In this document: piece after piece, positions 58,012 through 64,000 of the stretch
Numbering within the stretch: the first letter of the stretch is position 1
Layout: each line of letters begins with the position of its first letter
Assembly: GCA_030220185.1 (NCBI GenBank)
Contig: JASPKZ010007534.1
Location: 557,001-621,000 of the forward strand
Length of the DNA: 64,000 nt
Source: Diploptera punctata
Taxonomy: Eukaryota; Arthropoda; Insecta; Blattodea; Blaberidae
Direction: 5' to 3'
The notes under the pieces: generated by a model
Seen by the model: only the letters and a program-made list of their open reading frames with translations
Databases searched by the model: none
Told to the model about the DNA's origin: nothing
Position numbers and translations under genes: made by a program

Positions 58012-58110
58012 TATATAATATAAAAATAGAGCACCTGAGATCTCAGTGTTCCTCAACAATCCAATATTGAGGAAGACTGAGATCTCAGGTACTCTATTTT
58101 TATATTATAA
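58012..58110. repeat. Palindrome upstream of ALS2
   Basis: TATAATATAAAAATAGAGCA-CCTGAGATCTCAGT is mirrored by ACTGAGATCTCAGG-TACTCTATTTTTATATTATA. Loop of about 20 bp. A half copy (CTGAAATCTCAGTGTTCCTC) is at 58387. Confidence 0.85.
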
Positions 58111-58430
58111 TTTATACAAGTCGATTATTAAATTTGGAAATATATCGATATTTCTATATTCCGATATATATATATATATATATATATCGATCGATAAAGT
58201 TACCTATACGATTAAAACAATATCGAGATTGTAGATATATTGAAATTGACAATGGCGGTAAAATTTAATTGTTCATTTTATTGGTAATTTCTATAAGAAA
58301 AGTAATGACTTTCTATCAATATATTTCATCGATACTTTTAAAATTCATGACGAAACACCGTTGAGGTTACTATGTAATATTTATACTGAAATCTCAGTGT
58401 TCCTCAACATTGGATGTAGGGTGTGGAGTA
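58111..58430. other. AT-rich spacer with duplicated block
   Basis: (TA)n at 58164-58188. ATCGATACTTTTAAAATTCA and following (58330-58400) repeat the block at 57963-58020. No gene. Confidence 0.5.
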
Positions 58431-58434
58431 CTTT

Positions 58435-59060
58435 CGAAGCACATGCATGCGTCTTCTTATTCTTCTCCATTTCAAGTATTAGGCCAAGGCCTGTTACGAT
58501 CATATAGAAAATTTTCCCTCCAGCGTTTCATAGGACGGCCCAGAGATCTTCGTCCTCTTGGTATATAATTATAAACAGCTTTGAGGATCCGATTTGAATG
58601 CCCATCTTTCAAGATGGTGTTTCCAATTTAGTTGGTACTGTTTAATATATTCCAAAATTGGCGTAGTCTTCAATTCTTTTAAGATATCGGTGTTCCTTTT
58701 CCGATCCCATCTGGTGTAACTCGCTGTTCTGCGCATGAATCTCATTTCACAAGCCGTTATTCTGCTTTCATGTTTTCTTTTTACTGTCCATGCTTCACTA
58801 CCATAGGTCAACACTGGTCTAGCCAAAGTGTTATATAAACGTAATCTGGTGTTTTTTTGTACAAGGGATGGTTTCATAACTTGATTAATAATTCCCAAAC
58901 TTTTATTATAACTAGTAATTTTATTCAGGGATATCCTTTTCATCCCAGATAGAGAGATAATATCCAAGATATTTAAATTGATTAGATCTCTCTAAAATTT
59001 TATTCTGGAGACAGATTTTACTTTGTATGGGGTCCTTCCCATGAAATGCCATAATAGTCA
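58435..59060 (-). mobile_element. LINE group B copy
   Basis: The minus strand gives [60 protein letters not shown]; ends AACAGGCCTTGGCCTAAT and (GAA)n at about 58445. The same subfamily as 47930. Confidence 0.88.
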
Positions 59061-59079
59061 GTTTTGTGAAAGGAAGGAA

Positions 59080-59285
59080 ACATTCTATTTGAAGAGAAAT
59101 ATACGCTCAGATTGGGGTTTGAACCCAAGACCTTTCACTTTCTATGTGAATGCTCTACCGACTGAGCTATCTGAGCACTTCAGTCTAAACGTATATTTTT
59201 CTCTTATATACACTGTTAATTCAGAAGCATATATTTTTGTCTTCAAATATAATTTCTCTTTGATTGAGATGTATTAAATGAATAA
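59080..59285 (+). mobile_element. tRNA-hairpin repeat, half
   Basis: ATTTGAAGAGAAATATACGC, minus tRNA-like 59100-59177 (GCTCAGATAGCTCAGTCGGT in that strand), CTCTTATATACACTGTTAAT, CTTCAAATATAATTTCTCTT. Confidence 0.75.
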
Positions 59286-59289
59286 TAAA

Positions 59290-59745
59290 AGCAAGGAAAA
59301 CCCTCATCAGGGGTCCTCATCTAGGGGATATGTGGATGGCGACCACAAGGTGCCCAAGCTGAGCAAAACATTGCTTCCACTTACTTGTGTTTTGCTCCTT
59401 ACTTTTATCTTTAACCGATCTGGTAGTTCTTCCTTTTCTAGTACCAAATCCCTCTTTTTACTTTCATATCCAGTCTCCCTTGCCTGACCTCTTGTTTTCT
59501 TCGACCCTGATGGTATTGGAGTATTCAAGGCCAAAGGGTTCATTTCTGTCTTTCCTATATTTGTTTCTTTTAACCTCGTGGACACTCACCTTGAATGTCC
59601 ACATAAGCTGCAGCCGCATTGCAACTTATTGCATAAGTATACAATGGATTCGTGTTATCAGCTACGGCTGGATAAACATAATGAAGATGAAAATAAAAGC
59701 AAGGAAAGATTCTGCCACTATTTTCAAACCAAAGAACTCCTTTTC
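59290..59745. repeat. Unclassified repeat (sister of 20715)
   Basis: GGTCCTCATCTAGGGGATAT followed by GGCGACCACAAGGTGCCCAA as at 20731; the rest is unrecognised. Confidence 0.55.
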
Positions 59746-59807
59746 ATTAATTAAATAAAAATAAAACTTAGTTTTATTTGATTTTCATATTTATTATATA
59801 ATTCAGT

Positions 59808-59840
59808 GACAGCTGTTTCGGTACACTGTACCTTCTTCAG
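59808..59840 (-). ncRNA. Hammerhead-ribozyme-like motif (PLE)
   Basis: Same as 39510-39542: CTGAAGA, GGTAC/GTACC, GAAA, ACAGCTGT, C. Confidence 0.6.
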
Positions 59841-59957
59841 ACATGTTAACAAATTATGAATTGTGTTCCAACTGATCTAAGCAACAATACAACAATATTT
59901 ATTTAAATTTAACAAAGGGGATTCATTTAAATCTAGTTGAGAATTTAACAGTTTATT

Positions 59958-61000
59958 ACTAAAAAGTTAGACTTATACGAATGTGTCTAAATGGCACAAA
60001 GAGTAGGGTGCGTGTAGGTAAACAGTTTTTGGACACTTTTGAAATCCAGAATGGGTTGAAGCAAGGAGATGCACTATCTCCTCTACTATTTAATTTTGTA
60101 CTAGAGCATGCAATTAAGTCTTTAGAGAATGAGGAAGGATTACAATTCAATGGTATTAATAAGCTGTTAGTTTATGCTGATGATGTAGTATTATTGGCCG
60201 ATAGCAAGGAGATACTAAAGGACAACACGCACACACTATTGAGTAACACTAAGGAATTAGGACTGGAAGTAAATATCAATAAAACTAAATATATGGTCAC
60301 ACGTAGAAATACATTATATAATGGAAATGGACAGCTAATGACAAATGAGGGAAATTTTGAGGAAGTGGCTGAATTCAAATACCTAGGAACAATGATCACA
60401 AATAGGAATGAGATGCACAAAGAAATTAAACATAGGCTCAATTCTGGAAATGCATGCTATTATGCATTGCAGAGACTCTTGATGTCCCAACTCCTTTCAA
60501 AAAACGTTAAACTGAAAATATATAAAACTATTATTCTTCCAGTTATATTATATGGGTGCGAAACATGGAGTCTTACTTTAAGAGAGGAAAGGAGATTACA
60601 AGTATTTGAGAATAAAGTACTTAGGAAAATTTTTGGACCAAAGAGAGATGAACAGACAGGTGAATGGAGAAGACTACATAACAATGAACTACATGGTCTT
60701 TATAGGAAGCCGGATATAATAAGAACAGTTAAGTCTCGTAGACTGCGATGGGCAGGACATGTTGCACGTATGGGGAATGAAAGACTTGCATGGAAGCTTC
60801 TTGTAGGAAAGCCAGAGGGAAAACGCCCAGTTGGTAGACCAAGAATGAGGTGGGAGAATAACATTAACTATGATTTGAGGGAAGTAGATTATACAGGGAA
60901 TGATTGGAAAGCATTAGCTCAGGATAGGGATGTATGGTGAGCTTATGTCCATGCGGCCATGAACCTACGGGTTCGATAGTGCCAGTGAGTAAGAGTAAGT
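59958..61000 (+). mobile_element. LINE group A, longest copy (open 319-codon frame)
   Basis: An open frame 59981-60937 encodes RT from FEIQNGLKQGDALSPLLFNF through LLVYADDVVLLADSKEILKD (catalytic YADD), [60 protein letters not shown] and [15 protein letters not shown]. It is 5'-truncated (no endonuclease, no RT fingers) and stops a few codons early at TGA. 3' end GTGCCAGTGAGTAAGAGTAAG. Recent, judged by the intact frame. The clade is uncertain, but the short microsatellite tail suits RTE-like elements. Confidence 0.92.
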
Positions 61001-61309
61001 ATCACTACTTTTCAATTTATTTATTTCTACAGCCTCCAAAAGGTCCAACTTCTTACCCTTATCACAAACATGTAAAATTTCAAAATTTGGATCGAAACAA
61101 TGATTAAATTGGAATAGGTGGTTAGCATATTTTGTATATTCTAAATTTCTCCTTTTTAGAAGACAGGGTTTCACAACCCTCTTTAAACATCCTTGGTTTT
61201 CCCTCTCTCCATATTGAAATAAGTTGGCAGGATCTTTCCTTCCTTAGAAAAATTAAATTATAGATAAACGGCAAAATACACAAACAAGAAAAGTAAAGTC
61301 TTTACACTA

Positions 61310-61556
61310 CAGGCCTCAGGAAGCCCTTGAGGTATTAGGAGATTAAGGTCCTACTTTTCTAGACAATCAGCACTTCATATCAGCCCTGAGTGATGGCCGT
61401 CTTTACCCCTAGAACAAATGCCTAGAGGCTGAGTCAGGGCTATGGTGCTGCCAGGTTTGGGTAAAAAAAATCCTGATCCCACTGGAACTCAAACCCTCAA
61501 CTTTTCAGATGTAGTGCATTGTCTTAACCACTAAGCTATGACATCCCCCCCCCCCG
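61310..61556 (-). mobile_element. tRNA-derived SINE, family 4
   Basis: The minus strand gives ATGTCATAGCTTAGTGGTTA (box A) and GGGTTTGAGTTCCAGTGGGA (box B), then the body with ACTCAGGGCTGATATGAAG. Preceded by a C10 run at 61546-61555. Confidence 0.85.
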
Positions 61557-61659
61557 AGAAATAAAATAACTATATATAAAGAGACTGTAAGATTGTGTAA
61601 GAGAATAGAGTTGTAACTTTAATAGTGGCAACTATTTATTTATTTTAATATAATACATT

Positions 61660-61896
61660 TGGGAATTTTTAACATTATGAGGTTTTATTGATAAGAATTA
61701 AATGAATCGTTAATTTTTCTTACCTATATTTTTTTTAAACACAGCACTGCAGTATCAGCGACCATCGTCAGCTGTTTTCAGGACTGTCAATTTTTTTTTG
61801 CCAGTAATTATCCGAACTGCCATCTGGTGTTCTTTTGAAGGAGTCATTTTCTAAACTGACATCTGTTGTATTTTTTAAGAACTTTATAATCAATAG

Positions 61897-61929
<33 letters not shown>

Positions 61930-62370
61930 AAAAACAAAAAGGAACTTGGAAACTCGTAAAAAAGAACACTTTAGAAAATTAAGAATGGAAAAATCAGCTA
62001 TAGCAGCACATAGTTTATTAGAGAATCATAGAATTGAAAAAGAAGAAAAACTTTAGAAACATCTATCTAAACCTTTGGATTAACAGTTTGGGAAAGGATA
62101 TATATTCAAAAAAACCATACTAGAACCATGAACTTCGAGATTCTGGACGAACCAAGCTCGATTACAAAGTTCTTCAAAAATACAACAGATGGCAGTTTAG
62201 AAAATGACTCCTTCAAAAGAACACCAGATGGCAGTTTGGATAATTACTGGCAAAAGAAAAATTGACAGTTGTGAAAACAACTGAGGTGGTGGTGATGGTC
62301 GCTGATACTGCAGTGCTGTGTTTTAAAAAACATAGAAGTATGAGGTAAGAAGAAATCATGATTCATTTGA
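61660..62370. mobile_element. PLE ends in inverted order with GIY-YIG remnant
   Basis: The left arm 61680-61890 (minus) and right arm 62060-62350 (plus) both encode [20 protein letters not shown] and [24 protein letters not shown] sequence. Between them, [20 protein letters not shown] and [20 protein letters not shown] are a GIY-YIG piece preceded by a (TA)n tract (61900-61927). The right end is AGTATGAGGTAAG. Confidence 0.8.
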
Positions 62371-62399
62371 TTCTTATTTATTTATCACTAGTATACAAG

Positions 62400-62880
62400 T
62401 GGCAGACCTGTGAAACTTCTACAATCCTTCAATGTAGTACCCAGATTGTCTACAACTTGTTGCCAGCGATGTGGAGGTCGTAGTATCCCTGTAGCAGCTC
62501 CTGTTCTGTTGATGCTACTGACTGACCACCTTAATGCAGCAGAATCTCGGGAACAGTCTGGAATCAAATGTCACGAAGTGGTCCTTCATCTTAAGGACCA
62601 AACCATAATCACAGGGGCTTACGTCCAGTGAATGTGGTAGATGGAAAAGCACTTCCCACTCCCAGAGACGGTACAGATCAGCTACAGAGTGTGCCGTGTG
62701 CGACCGAGCAGTCCTGTATGGTAATGCCATCTCCCCATATGCTTTCACAAGACCTTCATGACATTGTCGTGCTGTATGACCATGGCACATTGAATTTTCA
62801 ACCAACATCGCTGTTCCTGCTTTGTAAACACAACAGCTTAGAACGGCAACTCAGAGGAGACTAACTTTTCTCTCCACAGC
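62400..62880 (-). mobile_element. Degenerate mariner/Tc1-like transposase fragment
   Basis: The minus strand gives HGHTARQCHEGLVKAYGE and HSLDVSPCDYGLVLKMKDHF, matching the HDNARxHxA...[20 protein letters not shown] block that carries the catalytic Asp residues. Only the C-terminal half is left. Confidence 0.75.
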
Positions 62881-62949
62881 ACATGCGATTTGAGACGTAC
62901 AGACGAGTCCATTTACTGTAAGATAGGTCAGACATATATTAACATGTTA

Positions 62950-63755
62950 CACAAGTTACAATTGGCGGCAGATGAGACACGGTTCTATCCAAATTAATAA
63001 AAACCATAAAATAGATTCTTTGCTTTTTGCAGATGATTTGGTATTAATAGCTCCAACAGAAACAGATTTACAGTATTCTATACACAATTTTAATATAATT
63101 GCAAAAAGGTACAATATGGAAATTAATACAAAGAAAACTAAAGTGATGGCCTTTTGTGGGAAATACCCTATACCTAGCAAAATTGTTTTGGATGATGAAA
63201 TTTTAGAATGAGTAAACAAATTTAATTATTTGGGTTATAATTTAACATTTCAAGATGAAGCTGATATATCAAAGAAAATCACAAATTTTACAAAAACAAC
63301 GGGATAATTAACAGTATAATGAAACCATCTTTAGTACAGAAGAACACAAGATTACGGCTTTATAAGGTTCTCGCAAGACCAGTATTAAGATATGGTAGTG
63401 AAGCATGGACAATACAAAGAAGAGATGAAAGCCGAATAACAGCAAATGAGATGTGATTTATGCGCCGTACAGCAGGTTACACAAAGTGGGACCATAAAAG
63501 AAATGAGGAAATTATGGAAGAGTTGGATGTAGAACCCATTCTTCACCACATACAAAACTACCAGAACAACTGGAAACCCATCTTCAACGAAAGCCGTCTC
63601 ATAGGATTCCAAAAGCCATACTTCGCTACTGCCCCCAAGGCAAAAGATCGCTGGGAGGTCCAAAAAAGCACTGGATGGAAAATTCCTCTTTGAGACTGTA
63701 ACAGGCCACACGGCCTAATACTTGCATGGATGATGATGATGATGATGATGACACA
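62950..63755 (+). mobile_element. LINE group B copy (subfamily of 5205)
   Basis: [79 protein letters not shown] and [20 protein letters not shown]. It has two stops and ends in (GAT)n at 63729-63750. Confidence 0.88.
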
Positions 63756-63879
63756 AGTTACAACAATTAACTCTGTCTGGTTTCACTTCTACAGCAGTGT
63801 TGCCACTAGTTTTGTTACAGCTCTTGTATAACTGTTTCTAAACATCTTCAAAGGAAAAAAAAAAAACAGAAAAATTCCA

Positions 63880-64000
63880 AAAAAAATGTTACTGGAAAGG
63901 AACACAATACATAGGAAGACCAAGACAAGAAGGAGAGGAAACTTTGAGGATGGAACGGGATAATGAACTCAATCCTTGCAGCTGATGATGATGATGGTTA
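63880..64000 (+). mobile_element. LINE 3' end fragment
   Basis: KGTQYIGRPRQEGEETLRME-like reading and a terminal (GAT)n. Cut by the window end. Confidence 0.5.

Larger units (their letters stand above)
59745..61160 (-). mobile_element. PLE (subfamily of 39430) split by a LINE
   Basis: The end arm with a hammerhead-like motif (59745-59957) and the coding part [20 protein letters not shown] and [20 protein letters not shown] (61003-61160, minus) are continuous in the copy at 39430. TATTACTA and TATCACTA at the edges may be the target duplication. Confidence 0.85.

Noticed and set aside
59981..60937. Host gene from the long open frame
   Set aside because: It is a LINE reverse-transcriptase fragment with YADD box and family 3' end, present in many copies here.
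1..64000. Endogenous viral sequences
   Set aside because: I looked for capsid, envelope, protease or integrase-like frames and LTR pairs and saw none; all reverse transcriptase pieces are LINE-type.

Overview
The window is animal nuclear DNA, most likely from a hemimetabolous insect with a large, repeat-rich genome. The grounds are spliceosomal introns, an intron-containing tRNA-Tyr gene, AT-rich introns packed with LINEs, Penelope-like elements (PLEs), tRNA-derived SINEs, mariner and hAT elements. A cockroach, termite or stick-insect relative is a guess from element content; species cannot be fixed from the sequence.

One host gene dominates. ALS2 (alsin, a Rab5/Rac guanine-nucleotide exchange factor) lies on the minus strand from its ATG at 57641 to its stop at 10148. 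I placed 15 coding exons by splice sites and phase: an RCC1-like propeller (exons 1-2), a DH-like region (3), PH (4-5), eight MORN repeats (6-9), a linker (10) and a VPS9 module (11-15), about 1480 residues. All phases join except for one extra base inside exon 3. A second minus-strand gene starts at 2997: its first coding exon (2740-2997) has a signal peptide and a cysteine-rich GLG1 (Golgi apparatus protein 1) repeat, and it continues off the left edge. A tRNA-Tyr gene with an 18-nt intron lies at 4495-4585 (minus).

Almost everything else is repeats. Two satellites abut ALS2 exons: a 148-bp-period array (49803-53882, about 28 units) starts about 43 bp before the exon 2 acceptor, and a 153-bp-period array (about 11050-12955, with a degenerate extension to 13990) fills the intron between exons 13 and 14. 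PLE fragments with GIY-YIG endonuclease motifs are scattered throughout. Their terminal regions are very often arranged as long inverted repeats, and they carry hammerhead-ribozyme-like motifs with palindromic stem III. A tRNA-like repeat occurs repeatedly as an inverted dimer. Several insertions can be ordered by target-site duplications: a hAT element with an exact 8-bp duplication, a mariner deletion derivative at TA, and SINEs with 14-16 bp duplications inside LINEs and other repeats.

Layout: 1-2500 LINE, PLE and SINE fragments; 2740-2997 GLG1 exon; 3480-10000 repeats with tRNA-Tyr; 10148-57641 ALS2 with repeat-filled introns; 57642-58010 probable ALS2 promoter; 58010-64000 LINE, PLE, SINE and mariner copies. 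Repeat boundaries are read by eye and are approximate unless a target duplication is given.
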